Below, piece after piece: positions 24,531 to 32,601 of a stretch of 32,737 nucleotides of DNA (positions are counted from its first letter, which is position 1; every line of letters starts with the position of its first letter). A program made the position numbers and the translations under genes. The DNA lies in the NCBI GenBank assembly GCA_021741145.1, contig JAIOYK010000062.1, forward strand, positions 1 through 32,737. The letters are read 5' to 3'. This DNA is from Rhodospirillum sp. (GTDB lineage Bacteria > Pseudomonadota > Alphaproteobacteria > Rhodospirillales > Rhodospirillaceae). A model generated the notes under the pieces. It saw only the letters and a list, made by a program, of their open reading frames with translations. It made no database searches and had not been told where the DNA came from.

Positions 24531-25184
24531 ATGACCAACCATGAAAACGGTGGGACCATGATCCTGCGCAGCACCGTGACCTCGCCCTTCGGGCGCAAGG
24601 CTCGCATGGCCTTCCATGTGCTGGGCCTGGAGAACCGGATGGTTCTCCAACCGGCCGATACCTTGGATCCCGCGGATGATTTGCGGACCCAAAACCCCTT
24701 GGGGAAGATGCCGACCCTGCTGCTGGGCGACGGCAGCGTTCTTTTCGACAGCCGGACCATCCTGTCCTACCTGGACCGCTTGGCCGGAGGCGGGCTGCTC
24801 TACCCCATTGGGGCGTGGGATCGCGCCCTGGTGGAGACCGCCGAGGTGCTCCACGACGGAATTACCGAGGCGGCTTTGCTGATGGTGTACGAGGGACGCT
24901 TCCGCGAGCCGGGCACCCACTCGCGGCGCTGGTTGGACCACCAGGGCGGAAAAATCCGCCGCGCCCTGGATCGAGTGGCCGCCGCGCCCCCGTCTTTGTC
25001 CCCGTCTTCTGGCAAAACCAATGCCGCCGCGATCGCGCTGGTCTGCGCGCTCGGCTACCTGGACTGGCGGCGTCCATTCCCCTGGCGGGATGGGTACCCG
25101 GAGTTGGTGGTCTGGTTGGACCGGATCACCCGACGGGACCCCGCGGTTGCCGCCACCGCCAATCCGGAGGTTCCCCCGATATGA
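24531..25184 (+). CDS. Glutathione S-transferase family protein
   Basis: 217-residue cytosolic GST. The thioredoxin-like N-domain (about 10-85) has the active-site loop STVTSPFGRKARMAF, the cis-Pro segment GKMPTLLL and the glutathione gamma-Glu site LFDSRTILSYLD; a helical C-domain follows. ATG 24531 is preceded by GAGGAGG. The stop overlaps the next gene's ATG. Within catabolic operons GSTs can act as etherases, isomerases (maleylpyruvate type) or dehalogenases; the sequence does not tell which. Its place beside a LigI-like lactonase and an SDR favours an aromatic or lignin-derived substrate, but that is inference. Confidence 0.85.
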   Translation: MTNHENGGTMILRSTVTSPFGRKARMAFHVLGLENRMVLQPADTLDPADDLRTQNPLGKMPTLLLGDGSVLFDSRTILSYLDRLAGGGLLYPIGAWDRALVETAEVLHDGITEAALLMVYEGRFREPGTHSRRWLDHQGGKIRRALDRVAAAPPSLSPSSGKTNAAAIALVCALGYLDWRRPFPWRDGYPELVVWLDRITRRDPAVAATANPEVPPI

Positions 25185-25735
25185 CACGCATTGTTCCCTT
25201 GGATCCTGAAGCCCTGTCCCCGCGCCAGAAGGAGGTTTACGACGCCATCGCCTCCGGCCCCCGGGGACGGGTCCGCGGTCCCCTCGCGGTCTGGCTCAAT
25301 CGACCGGATTTGGCCGACCGGGCCCAGGCCCTGGGACGCTATTGCCGCTATGACAGCTGTTTGCCGCCCCGCCTGTCGGAACTGGTGATCCTGATCACTG
25401 GTCGCCACTGGTCCGCCGAGTTCGAGTGGCAGGCCCATAAGGCCATCGCCCTGGAGGCGGGGGTGTCGCTGTCCGTGATCGATGCCATCCGCGACGGCAC
25501 CCCTCCGCCGTTCGAGCGGGAGGACGAGACGGTGGTCCACGATTATGCCCGCGCCCTTCTGGAGGATCGGGTGATTTCCGACAAGGTGTTCGACCGCGCG
25601 GTTTCCGTGCTGGGGTACGAGGCGGTGGTCGATTTGACGGGGATCCTTGGGTACTACGGCCTGATTTCCATGACCATCAAGGCCTTTCAGGTTCCCCCCT
25701 TGGATCCGGATGCCCTCGAGATGGGAGATGTCTGA
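25181..25735 (+). CDS. Carboxymuconolactone decarboxylase family protein
   Basis: 184-residue all-helical protein of the CMD/AhpD fold. The core reads RLSELVILITGRHWSAEFEW and then QAHKAIALEAGVSLSVIDAI, the CMD signature with E/W...H. There is no CxxC, so it is not an AhpD-type peroxidase. ATG 25181 overlaps the GST stop (ATGA) and the gene's own stop overlaps the next ATG (TGATG). True 4-carboxymuconolactone decarboxylases are about 130 residues; this longer type is a common, mostly uncharacterised companion of aromatic-acid operons, so the decarboxylase reaction should not be assumed. Confidence 0.82.
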   Translation: MTRIVPLDPEALSPRQKEVYDAIASGPRGRVRGPLAVWLNRPDLADRAQALGRYCRYDSCLPPRLSELVILITGRHWSAEFEWQAHKAIALEAGVSLSVIDAIRDGTPPPFEREDETVVHDYARALLEDRVISDKVFDRAVSVLGYEAVVDLTGILGYYGLISMTIKAFQVPPLDPDALEMGDV

Positions 25736-26622
25736 TGCCCTCCACTGGACCCTCCACTGGGGCGATCACCTACCAGCCCACGCCCAGCCATCCCCGCATT
25801 GTCCTGCCCGCTGGGGCCTGTGACGCCCACTGCCATGTGTTCGGGCCGACGGCGGTGTTTCCCTATGCCCCCGACGCCCGGTTCCGTCCCGGTGACGCGC
25901 CCAAGGAGCGGCTGTTCGCCCTCCATGACGCGGTGGGCATTGAGCGGTGCGTTGTCGTCCAGTCCGGTTGCCATGGCTTCGACAACAGCGTGACCGCCGA
26001 TGCCCTGGCCGCACGTCCCGGGCGGTACCTGGGCGTCGCCCTGCTGCCCGCCGACGTGGGGGACGACGAGATCCGACGGCTGGACGCCCAGGGCTTTCGG
26101 GGAGTCCGGTTCAATTACATGGCCCATCTGCAAGGGGGAGCCGGTCCCGGGGCATTGAGGACCCTGGCGGCCCGTTTGGCCGATCACGGCTGGCACCTTC
26201 AGATCCATATGGACAGCGGGGTAATCGCCGAAATGGCACCCCTGTTTCGGGACATGCCCGTGTCGGTGGTCATCGATCACATGGGGCGGATCGACGCGTC
26301 CCTTGGCCTCGGACAATCCCCCTTCCAGGATCTGCTGCGTCTGATGGATTCGGAGCATATCTGGGTGAAGGTCTCCGGCTGCGAGCGGACCTCCCGACAG
26401 GATGCGCCCTATGCGGACGCCGTCCCCTTCGCCCGGACCCTGGTGGCGAATTTCCCCGACCGGGTGCTGTGGGGCACGGACTGGCCCCATCCCAATTTTA
26501 GGGCCGCGCCTCCCGACGATGGGGTCCTGTTCGACCTGCTGTCCGAGATCGCGCCGACGAAGGCCCTGTCACGCGGCCTATTGGTTGACAATCCCATGCG
26601 GCTTTACCGCTTCACCGCTTGA
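25735..26622 (+). CDS. LigI-like amidohydrolase (2-pyrone-4,6-dicarboxylate lactonase family)
   Basis: 295-residue TIM-barrel amidohydrolase. The HxH after strand 1 is H32/H34 (CDAHCHVFGP); other landmarks are VVQSGCHGFDNS, R125 in GVRFNYM, DHMGRID with H182, WVKVSGCERTS and GTDWPHPN with D249, ending VDNPMRLYRF. These match the order and approximate numbering of LigI, which opens the lactone 2-pyrone-4,6-dicarboxylate to 4-oxalomesaconate in the protocatechuate 4,5-cleavage and syringate routes. Close relatives also hydrolyse other lactones. It overlaps the preceding gene by one base. No ligABC or other 4,5-cleavage gene is in the window, so the actual lactone may differ. Confidence 0.85.
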   Translation: MPSTGPSTGAITYQPTPSHPRIVLPAGACDAHCHVFGPTAVFPYAPDARFRPGDAPKERLFALHDAVGIERCVVVQSGCHGFDNSVTADALAARPGRYLGVALLPADVGDDEIRRLDAQGFRGVRFNYMAHLQGGAGPGALRTLAARLADHGWHLQIHMDSGVIAEMAPLFRDMPVSVVIDHMGRIDASLGLGQSPFQDLLRLMDSEHIWVKVSGCERTSRQDAPYADAVPFARTLVANFPDRVLWGTDWPHPNFRAAPPDDGVLFDLLSEIAPTKALSRGLLVDNPMRLYRFTA

Positions 26623-26638
26623 AAATGGAGGAAAGATC

Positions 26639-27439
26639 ATGACCAAGAGACTGGATGGCCAAGTGGTGATCGTCACCGGGGCGGGCTGTGTCGGCCCCGG
26701 CTGGGGCAACGGACGGGCCACCGCCGTGCGCTTCGCCGAGGAAGGGGCGAAGATTTTCGCCGTCGACCTGAAACCGGAAACGGTGGAGGAAACCGTCGAA
26801 AGGGCTCGTGCCGTCGGGGGCGAGATCGCTGTTCACCAATGCGACGTGACGGACACCGCGGCGGTGAAAGACATGGTCGCCGCCTGTCTGTCCCGCTTCG
26901 GTCGTGTCGATGCCCTGGTGAACAATGTCGGGGGCTCGGCGAAGGGCGGTCCCGTCGAGATGGATGAGGACACTTGGCGGCGGCAGATCGATTTCAACCT
27001 GAGCAGCGTTTACTTGACCTGCAAGCATGTTCTGCCCGTTATGGTGGAACAAGGCAAAGGCGCCATCGTCAACACGGCATCCACCTCTGGAATTCGGTGG
27101 ACCGGCGCGGCGCAATCCGCTTATGCCGCGACAAAGGCCGGAGTTATCCAGTTCTCCAAGGTCGTGGCCGTCGAATACGCCAGTCGGGGCGTGCGGGTGA
27201 ACACCGTCATTCCGGGGCAATTGCATACCCCGATGGTGGAAGCGCGCCTCGCTGGGCAGCGGGCTGGAGGGAATGTCGATGCGCTCCTCCAAACCAGGCT
27301 CAAACGCATTCCCCTGGGGTTCATGGGGGATGGTCGGGACACGGCCAACGCCGCCCTGTTCCTGGTGTCCGACGAGGCGCGCTTTGTCACGGGAACGGAA
27401 ATTATCGTCGATGGAGGGATGAGTGCCCGCTGCGACTGA
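26639..27439 (+). CDS. SDR-family NAD(P)-dependent oxidoreductase 2
   Basis: 266-residue classical SDR. Cofactor loop VTGAGCVGPGWGNGRA (12-27), D43 after strand 2 (FAVDL) pointing to NAD(H), NNVG at 95-98, and catalytic N120, S148, Y162 and K166 (SAYAATKAG). The PGxGNG loop insertion is shared with SDR 1. ATG 26639 follows GGAGGAAAG by about 6 bases and starts 16 bases after the lactonase stop; the longer open frame into the lactonase gene is not used. It is the last gene of the TRAP-GST-CMD-lactonase set and a 13-pair hairpin follows its stop. Confidence 0.88.
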   Translation: MTKRLDGQVVIVTGAGCVGPGWGNGRATAVRFAEEGAKIFAVDLKPETVEETVERARAVGGEIAVHQCDVTDTAAVKDMVAACLSRFGRVDALVNNVGGSAKGGPVEMDEDTWRRQIDFNLSSVYLTCKHVLPVMVEQGKGAIVNTASTSGIRWTGAAQSAYAATKAGVIQFSKVVAVEYASRGVRVNTVIPGQLHTPMVEARLAGQRAGGNVDALLQTRLKRIPLGFMGDGRDTANAALFLVSDEARFVTGTEIIVDGGMSARCD

Positions 27440-27445
27440 TAGGAT

Positions 27446-27477
27446 CAAGATGCATGGGTGTTCGCCCATGCATCTTG
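27446..27477 (+). terminator. Strong hairpin after SDR 2
   Basis: CAAGATGCATGGG (27446-27458) pairs perfectly with CCCATGCATCTTG (27465-27477) over a TGTTCG loop, 6 bases after the stop codon. No long T-run follows, but position and stability suggest the end of the operon. Confidence 0.65.
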
Positions 27478-27816
27478 TATTCCGGTGGCGCCTAGGGTCC
27501 CGCTATACCCCAAACGCCACCCAGGTTGGACACGGTTCGCGGGACACGGAGATGTCGGTTCTTGTTTTGATCTGCCTCCAGTCCGTGAGGGTTTTCGCCG
27601 AATCCAGAATGTCGGCGAGGATGGCGATATTGGCCGCCGGGCTCAACCCCGAGAGGCGGCCAGGGCGGTACCGGTCGTTCTGCCCGAGGGGCCTCGGCTG
27701 ATGGCCACCTGGGAGATGTTCAACCCTTCGCGGCCATGGTGAGACCGAGGAGGGGCGCGGAAGATTTAAACAGTTTCAGTCTGTTGGAGAAGGATGGGGA
27801 TTTCAGGATCGCTTGA
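27478..27816. other. Intergenic region without recognised gene
   Basis: About 340 bases between the SDR hairpin and the stop of the minus-strand IclR gene. Short frames exist on both strands but I recognise no domain, no RNA and no clear repeat. It might be decayed coding or mobile-element DNA. Confidence 0.4.
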
Positions 27817-28680
27817 TCATCCCTGTCCGTTCGACCTGTCTTCCAGCGCGTACATGGGACTTTGGTCCTGGGTGGACTTTTCGTTCCCCAAGACGGGCCG
27901 CAGTTGGGCCTGACTTTTCAGGAGGAGCGGAAGAAAGCGCTCAACCATCTGCTCGATCGACAAGCGCATGGAATGGGCCCCGATGTTGAGGGCGGCCACC
28001 ACGATCCCCTTGTCGTTGCACAGGGGAACCGCAAGGGAGCACAGACCAAGCTCCAATTCCTGATCGATCGCGGCATACCCCTGCGCGGCGACCCGCGCCA
28101 ATGTGTCCATCAAGTCATCAAGAGCGGTTTTCGTGCGGGGAGTATGCGCGGGACGGTCCCGGGCGGTGAGGATGGCCTTGATCAGCGCCGGGGGGAGGGA
28201 GGCGAGAAGGACCCGCCCCATGGAGGCGCAATAGGCCGGGAGCCTGCTTCCCGGTGTCAGATTGATCGCCATCACCCGTTTGCGCGATGCGCGTGCCACA
28301 TAGACGACCTCTGGACCGTCCAGGATCGAAACGGAGGCGCTTTCCCCCGTCTCCTCCGAAAGGCTGTCGAGATGGGGTTGGACAATCGCCGGGAGGCTGG
28401 CGGACCGGGAGTAGGCTTGACCTAGGCGGAGGGTTCGTGGGCTCAGGCGAAAGAACTTTCCATCGTAGTCGGCGTACCCGAGGGTGCTCAAGGTCAGAAG
28501 GCAGCGGCGCGCCGTCGCCCGATCCAAACCGGTCCTGAGAGCGACATCGGCGACGGACAGGCGGGGTTCCCCGTCATCGAAGGCCTCGATGACGGCCAAT
28601 CCCTTGGCGAAGCCCTGCATGAAGTCCGTCGGTCGGGCCCCCGCCCGCCAGTCCGTGGATGGTGGGTCCATCGGTTTCAT
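27817..28680 (-). CDS. IclR-family transcriptional regulator 2 (PcaR-like)
   Basis: 287-residue IclR protein, N-terminal winged helix near 28-92 (VADVALRTGLDRATARRCLL) and effector domain with VVYVARASRKRVMAINLTPG, AYCASMGRVLLA and DQELELGLCSLAVPL. It is clearly related to the IclR protein at 15028 and to the PcaR/PcaU group that controls beta-ketoadipate genes. I start at ATG 28680, which has GGAGGG 4-5 bases upstream; the in-frame GTG at 28701 lacks such a site. It is divergent from the CoA-transferase/thiolase operon, with a palindrome between them, the standard arrangement of pcaR-type regulators. Confidence 0.88.
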   Translation of the reverse strand: MKPMDPPSTDWRAGARPTDFMQGFAKGLAVIEAFDDGEPRLSVADVALRTGLDRATARRCLLTLSTLGYADYDGKFFRLSPRTLRLGQAYSRSASLPAIVQPHLDSLSEETGESASVSILDGPEVVYVARASRKRVMAINLTPGSRLPAYCASMGRVLLASLPPALIKAILTARDRPAHTPRTKTALDDLMDTLARVAAQGYAAIDQELELGLCSLAVPLCNDKGIVVAALNIGAHSMRLSIEQMVERFLPLLLKSQAQLRPVLGNEKSTQDQSPMYALEDRSNGQG

Positions 28681-28721
28681 AATCCCTCCAAGTCGGATCA
28701 CACGATCAAGGACGGTATACT

Positions 28722-28737
28722 ATATTTGAACAAATAT
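28722..28737. promoter_or_regulatory. Perfect palindrome, probable operator of IclR 2
   Basis: ATATTTG-AA-CAAATAT lies midway between the divergent iclR2 and CoA-transferase genes. The A/T-rich surround contains likely promoter elements for both. It differs from the ATGTTCG-N5-CGAACAT sites, so the two IclR proteins probably have separate targets. Confidence 0.6.
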
Positions 28738-28811
28738 CAAATAACGCGCATTTCAATTGAGGCGATGGATCGGGCCTGGGAGAATGCGCCAACTCAGAAG
28801 GGAGGACGCTT

Positions 28812-29669
28812 GTGGCCCGATTTATGACTCTCGCCGAAGCGATGAAGGAGACCCTGTCCGATGGGGACAGTGTCGCCTTTGAAGGCTTTACCCATCTTAT
28901 TCCCCATGCGGCCGCCCACGAGGCGATCCGTCAGGGAAAGACGGATCTCACGCTCATCCGCATGACGCCGGATGTGATTTACGACCAAATGATTGGCATG
29001 GGGATGGCGCGGAGGCTTGTCTTCTCCTATGCGGGAAACCCTGGCGTGGGTTTGTTGCGCCGCCTGCGCGACGCCGTGGAAAACGGGTGGCCGCGCAAGC
29101 TGGAGATCGAGGAACATTCCCACGCGGCCATGGCCAACGCCTATGAGGCGGGTGCTTCCGGACTGCCCATGGCGGTATTCCGGGGTTACAAAGGTGCTGG
29201 TTTGGCCAAGGTCAATCCGAACATCAAATCGGTCACCTGCCCCTTCACGGGCGAGGTTCTCGCCGCCGTACCGGCCCTGCGCCCGGACCTGGGGGTCATT
29301 CACGCCCAGAAGGCCAACCGCCAGGGCGATGTGTTGATCGAGGGAATTGTCGGCGTGCAGAAGGAAGTGGTCCTGGCGGCCAAGCGCTCCGTCGTCACCG
29401 TCGAAGAGGTGGTCGAGGACTTCGCCGACGTTCATCCCAACGCCTGCGTCCTACCCCGGTGGACGATCTCGGCCATCGCCGTTGTTCCGGGCGGCGCCCA
29501 TCCTTCCTATGCTCAGGGGTATTACGGACGGGACAATCCCAGTTACCTGGAATGGGACGGAATCGCCGCCGACCGGGACCGCTTCCGGGCCTGGATGGAG
29601 ACCAACGTGCTTCAGGCCAAACCCGAGGATTTCGCCGACCGCGTCGCCATGCTGGAGAAAAGGCCATGA
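28812..29669 (+). CDS. CoA-transferase family I, subunit A
   Basis: 285-residue alpha subunit of a two-subunit CoA-transferase (glutaconate or 3-oxoadipate CoA-transferase type). The opening (LAEAMKETLSDGDSVAFEGF, then PHAAAHEAIRQGK) and PDLGVIHAQKANRQGDVLIE are characteristic. Start GTG 28812 has GGGAGG about 6 bases upstream. Its stop overlaps the ATG of subunit B. Together they would move CoA from a donor such as succinyl-CoA to an acid; the thiolase downstream makes 3-oxoadipate the first guess. Size (285 plus 263) is closer to glutaconate CoA-transferase and IpdAB-like proteins than to PcaIJ (about 230 plus 215), so the acid may be different or larger. Confidence 0.85.
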   Translation: MARFMTLAEAMKETLSDGDSVAFEGFTHLIPHAAAHEAIRQGKTDLTLIRMTPDVIYDQMIGMGMARRLVFSYAGNPGVGLLRRLRDAVENGWPRKLEIEEHSHAAMANAYEAGASGLPMAVFRGYKGAGLAKVNPNIKSVTCPFTGEVLAAVPALRPDLGVIHAQKANRQGDVLIEGIVGVQKEVVLAAKRSVVTVEEVVEDFADVHPNACVLPRWTISAIAVVPGGAHPSYAQGYYGRDNPSYLEWDGIAADRDRFRAWMETNVLQAKPEDFADRVAMLEKRP

Positions 29670-30457
29670 CCACCCCGTCCTTTTCGCGCGATGAAATGAT
29701 GACCATCGCCGCGGCGCGCGCCCTGGGAAACGACGATGTCTGTTTCGTGGGGATTGGCGCGCCCTCGGCGGCTTGCAACGTGGCCCGGCTCACCCATGCG
29801 CCCAATATCACGCTGATTTACGAGAGTGGAACCATCGGAACAGCGCCCTCCGTGCTGCCCCTCTCCATCGGGGATGGGGAGCTCTGCGAAACCGCGGTGA
29901 CCACCGTCTCTGTCCCCGAGATGTTCCGGTATTGGTTACAGGGGGGGCGGGTCACCATCGGCTTTCTGGGGGCCGCTCAGTTGGACCGGTTTGGCAATAT
30001 CAACACCACGGTGATTGGGGACTATGACACCCCCACCGTGCGTCTGCCCGGTGGGGGCGGCGCGCCGGAGATCGCCTCGTCCTGCGGTCGGATTTTCATC
30101 ACCATGAAGCAGTCCCGCCGCGGGATGGTGGAGACCATCGATTTCGTCACCTCCTTCGGGCATGGAACGGGACAGGGAGACCGTCGCGCTTTGGGGCTCG
30201 ACACGCGGGGTCCGACCTTGCTGATCACCGATTTGGCGATCTGGAAAAGTGATCCGGAAACCGGCGAGTTCGTCGTTTCGTCCCTGCATCCTGGCGCGAC
30301 CCGTCAAGCCGTCGTGGAGACCTGTGGCTGGACGGCACGGTTCGCCGACGCGGTCGAGGACACACCAGCGCCCAGCGAACTGGAATTGACCACTTTGAGA
30401 GACTTGAAAGCGCGCACGGCGAAGGCCCATGGCGCGTCGGGAGGAAGCGACTCATGA
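29666..30457 (+). CDS. CoA-transferase family I, subunit B
   Basis: 263-residue beta subunit. The catalytic Glu expected in true transferases is present at E53 (LIYESGTIG). Other landmarks are VTIGFLGAAQLDRFGNINTT and RLPGGGGAPEIAS, the usual GGGG(A/G)..(D/E)I turn. ATG 29666 sits in an ATGA overlap with subunit A, and its own stop overlaps the thiolase start, so the three are translationally coupled. Presence of the Glu argues for transferase chemistry; hydrolase relatives such as IpdAB cannot be excluded by reading alone. Confidence 0.85.
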   Translation: MTTPSFSRDEMMTIAAARALGNDDVCFVGIGAPSAACNVARLTHAPNITLIYESGTIGTAPSVLPLSIGDGELCETAVTTVSVPEMFRYWLQGGRVTIGFLGAAQLDRFGNINTTVIGDYDTPTVRLPGGGGAPEIASSCGRIFITMKQSRRGMVETIDFVTSFGHGTGQGDRRALGLDTRGPTLLITDLAIWKSDPETGEFVVSSLHPGATRQAVVETCGWTARFADAVEDTPAPSELELTTLRDLKARTAKAHGASGGSDS

Positions 30458-31659
30458 CGGACGCTTATATCTGCGCTTACATCCGCACGCCCATTGGTCG
30501 GTTCGGGGGCGCCTTGTCCTCGGTGCGGGCCGATGACCTTGGCGCCATTCCCCTGAAGGCCCTGATGGACAGCCATCCATCCGTCGATTGGGGTTCCGTG
30601 GACGATGTGGTTTTCGGATGCGCCAATCAGGCCGGAGAGGACAACCGCAACGTGGCGCGGATGTCCTTGCTGCTGGCGGGACTGCCCGCTCAGGTGTCCG
30701 GCACGACGATCAATCGTCTTTGTGGGTCGGGTATGGACGCGGTGATCACCGCGGCCCGGGCGGTGAAGGCCGGTGAAGCGGACCTGGTGATCGCCGGAGG
30801 CGTTGAATCCATGAGCCGCGCCCCCTTTGTCCTGCCCAAGGCGGACAAGGCCTTTTCCCGGTCCATGGACATCCATGACACGACGATCGGCTGGCGCTTC
30901 GTCAATCCCCTGATGAAAGCCCAATACGGCGTGGACTCCATGCCGGAAACGGCGGAGAACGTGGCCGAGGATTTCGCGGTGTCGCGGGAGGACCAGGATC
31001 GGTTCGCCCTGGCTTCCCAACGGAAAGCCGCCGCCGCCCAGGCTTCTGGGCGCCTGGCCCAGGAAATCACGCCGGTGGCCGTGCCCAACCGTAAGGGACC
31101 GCCCATCCTGGTCGACCGGGACGAACATCCCCGGGACACCACGATGGAGACCTTGGCCAAATTGTCCGCTTCCTTTCGCGCCAACGGGTCCGTGACCGCC
31201 GGAAATGCCTCCGGCGTGAACGATGGGGCCGCGGCGCTGATCATCGCTTCGGAGGCCGCGGCCAAGGCCCACGGCCTGATACCCATCGCCCGCATTCTCG
31301 GGGGTGCCGCCGCCGGTGTTCCGCCCCGGGTCATGGGGCTTGGTCCGGTTCCGGCGACGCGGAAGCTCTGCGCGCGCCTGGGCATCACCCCGGATGCCTT
31401 CGATGTGATCGAACTCAACGAGGCCTTCGCGAGCCAGGGGTTGGCGGTGCTGCGGGATCTCGGGCTTGCCGATGACGCACCCCAGGTAAACCTCAATGGG
31501 GGCGCAATTGCCCTAGGTCATCCCCTTGGCATGTCCGGTGCGCGGATCACGGGAACGGCGGCCTTGGAGCTCAGCCTGGATCCGGCCAAGCGGATCGCCC
31601 TGGCTACCATGTGCGTCGGCGTGGGGCAGGGGATCGCCATCGCGTTGGCGCGGGTGTAA
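30454..31659 (+). CDS. pcaF: Acetyl-CoA acyltransferase, 3-oxoadipyl-CoA thiolase type
   Basis: 401-residue thiolase cleaving a 3-oxoacyl-CoA with CoA to acetyl-CoA and a shortened acyl-CoA. Catalytic residues: C90 (NRLCGSGMDAV), H356 (GHPLGMSGAR) and C387 (CVGVGQG). The stretch GCANQAGEDNRNVARMSLLL is characteristic of PcaF/PaaJ, the 3-oxoadipyl-CoA thiolases that yield succinyl-CoA and acetyl-CoA. The length is exactly right for PcaF. It overlaps the CoA-transferase B stop by ATGA. Together the operon would finish a beta-ketoadipate-like pathway; the pcaF symbol is a best guess for subfamily. Confidence 0.88.
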   Translation: MTDAYICAYIRTPIGRFGGALSSVRADDLGAIPLKALMDSHPSVDWGSVDDVVFGCANQAGEDNRNVARMSLLLAGLPAQVSGTTINRLCGSGMDAVITAARAVKAGEADLVIAGGVESMSRAPFVLPKADKAFSRSMDIHDTTIGWRFVNPLMKAQYGVDSMPETAENVAEDFAVSREDQDRFALASQRKAAAAQASGRLAQEITPVAVPNRKGPPILVDRDEHPRDTTMETLAKLSASFRANGSVTAGNASGVNDGAAALIIASEAAAKAHGLIPIARILGGAAAGVPPRVMGLGPVPATRKLCARLGITPDAFDVIELNEAFASQGLAVLRDLGLADDAPQVNLNGGAIALGHPLGMSGARITGTAALELSLDPAKRIALATMCVGVGQGIAIALARV

Positions 31660-31881
31660 AGCGCGGGGTGGGGGGGCGCCGGTTATCCGGTCCGCCCCCT
31701 GCCCGCCTCAAAGCTAACTCTGATCGGTCTCGTCTCTATTGGGGAGGGTTCGGCAATGGGGACACCCAGTCCGTCCCCCGCGTGGCCGCGATCAAGGGCG
31801 TAGAGGGCCGTTCGCGGCAATCCGACCGCCTTCCTAAGCAATGCGGCCTTCCCAAGCGGGGATCTGGCTTTGGTGGTATAA
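31660..31881. other. Intergenic region without recognised gene
   Basis: Sequence between the thiolase stop and the large hairpin. A minus-strand frame (31736-31978) is open but Arg/Pro-rich, has no recognised domain and runs through the hairpin, so I do not call it a gene. The region may be mobile-element flank. Confidence 0.4.
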
Positions 31882-31919
31882 GAGGGACGTGGTCGCGATG
31901 TTTCGCGACCACGTCCCTC
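31882..31919. terminator. 16-pair perfect hairpin, bidirectional terminator candidate
   Basis: GAGGGACGTGGTCGCG (31882-31897) and its exact complement (31904-31919) enclose ATGTTT. It lies between the convergent thiolase gene and the NRPS relic. There is no T-tract on either side; it may instead be a repeat element tip. Confidence 0.6.
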
Positions 31920-31974
31920 GCCAGGCGAGGGCGCCGGGCCCTGGCGGGGACCTTGCTCTCCGCCGCCTCATGGT

Positions 31975-32601
31975 TCATGTCCTCGGTAGTGGTGTAGGAG
32001 CGGTGGTCACCACGGCTTGCGTCACGCCGGGGGTCGCCCGCGGGACGGCTTCGACCTCGCCGGGCTCGATCTGGTAACCGTTGATCTTTATCTGGTCATC
32101 AGAACGGCCAAGACAGTCCAGGGTTCCATAGGGGAGCAGGCGAACCCGATCTCCCGTGCGATACATGCGCGCGCCGGGCTGATCCGAATAGGGGTTCGCC
32201 AAAAAGCGTTTGGTGGTCAGGTCGGGGCGGTTCCAATAGACCCAAGCCACGGAATTTCCACCAATATACAGCTCTCTGGTCAAGCCTGCCGGACGGGGCC
32301 GCAATCGGCTGTCCAGGACATACAGTCGCGTGTCGTCGATTGCGCGGCCGATGGGAATGCGCTCCATTTCAATGTCCTCGGGGCGGGCATCGTGAACCGC
32401 GCAACCGACCACCGTTTCGGTCGGGCCGTATTCGGTTATGATTTTCAAGCCGCCGCCCGCGTCCAACCATGGCGCCACCATGGCGGAATGTAAAGCCTCT
32501 CCACCAACCACGAAGGACCGCGCCCCGCTGGCTTGCGTGGAAGCGGATCCGAATTCGGCCAGAAGGTCGAGGTGCGCGGGCGTCATTTTGACAAAACTGA
32601 A
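31975..32601 (-). pseudogene. Relic of an NRPS adenylation domain
   Basis: About 200 residues of an amino-acid-activating adenylation domain of a nonribosomal peptide synthetase. Visible core motifs: KMTPAHLDLLAEF and FVVGGEAL (near A4), ITEYGPTETVVGC (A5), RELYIGGNSVAWVYWNRPDL (A6), YRTGDRVRLLPYG (A7) and GRSDDQIKINGYQIEPGEVE (A8). The part before A4, and A9, A10 and any carrier domain are missing; the frame stops soon after A8, and a TGA lies just upstream of the first recognisable residues (SFVK). The upstream side abuts an IS1595-like end. In a complete gene the domain would have about 500 residues, so this is a non-functional leftover of a much larger gene. Confidence 0.8.
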
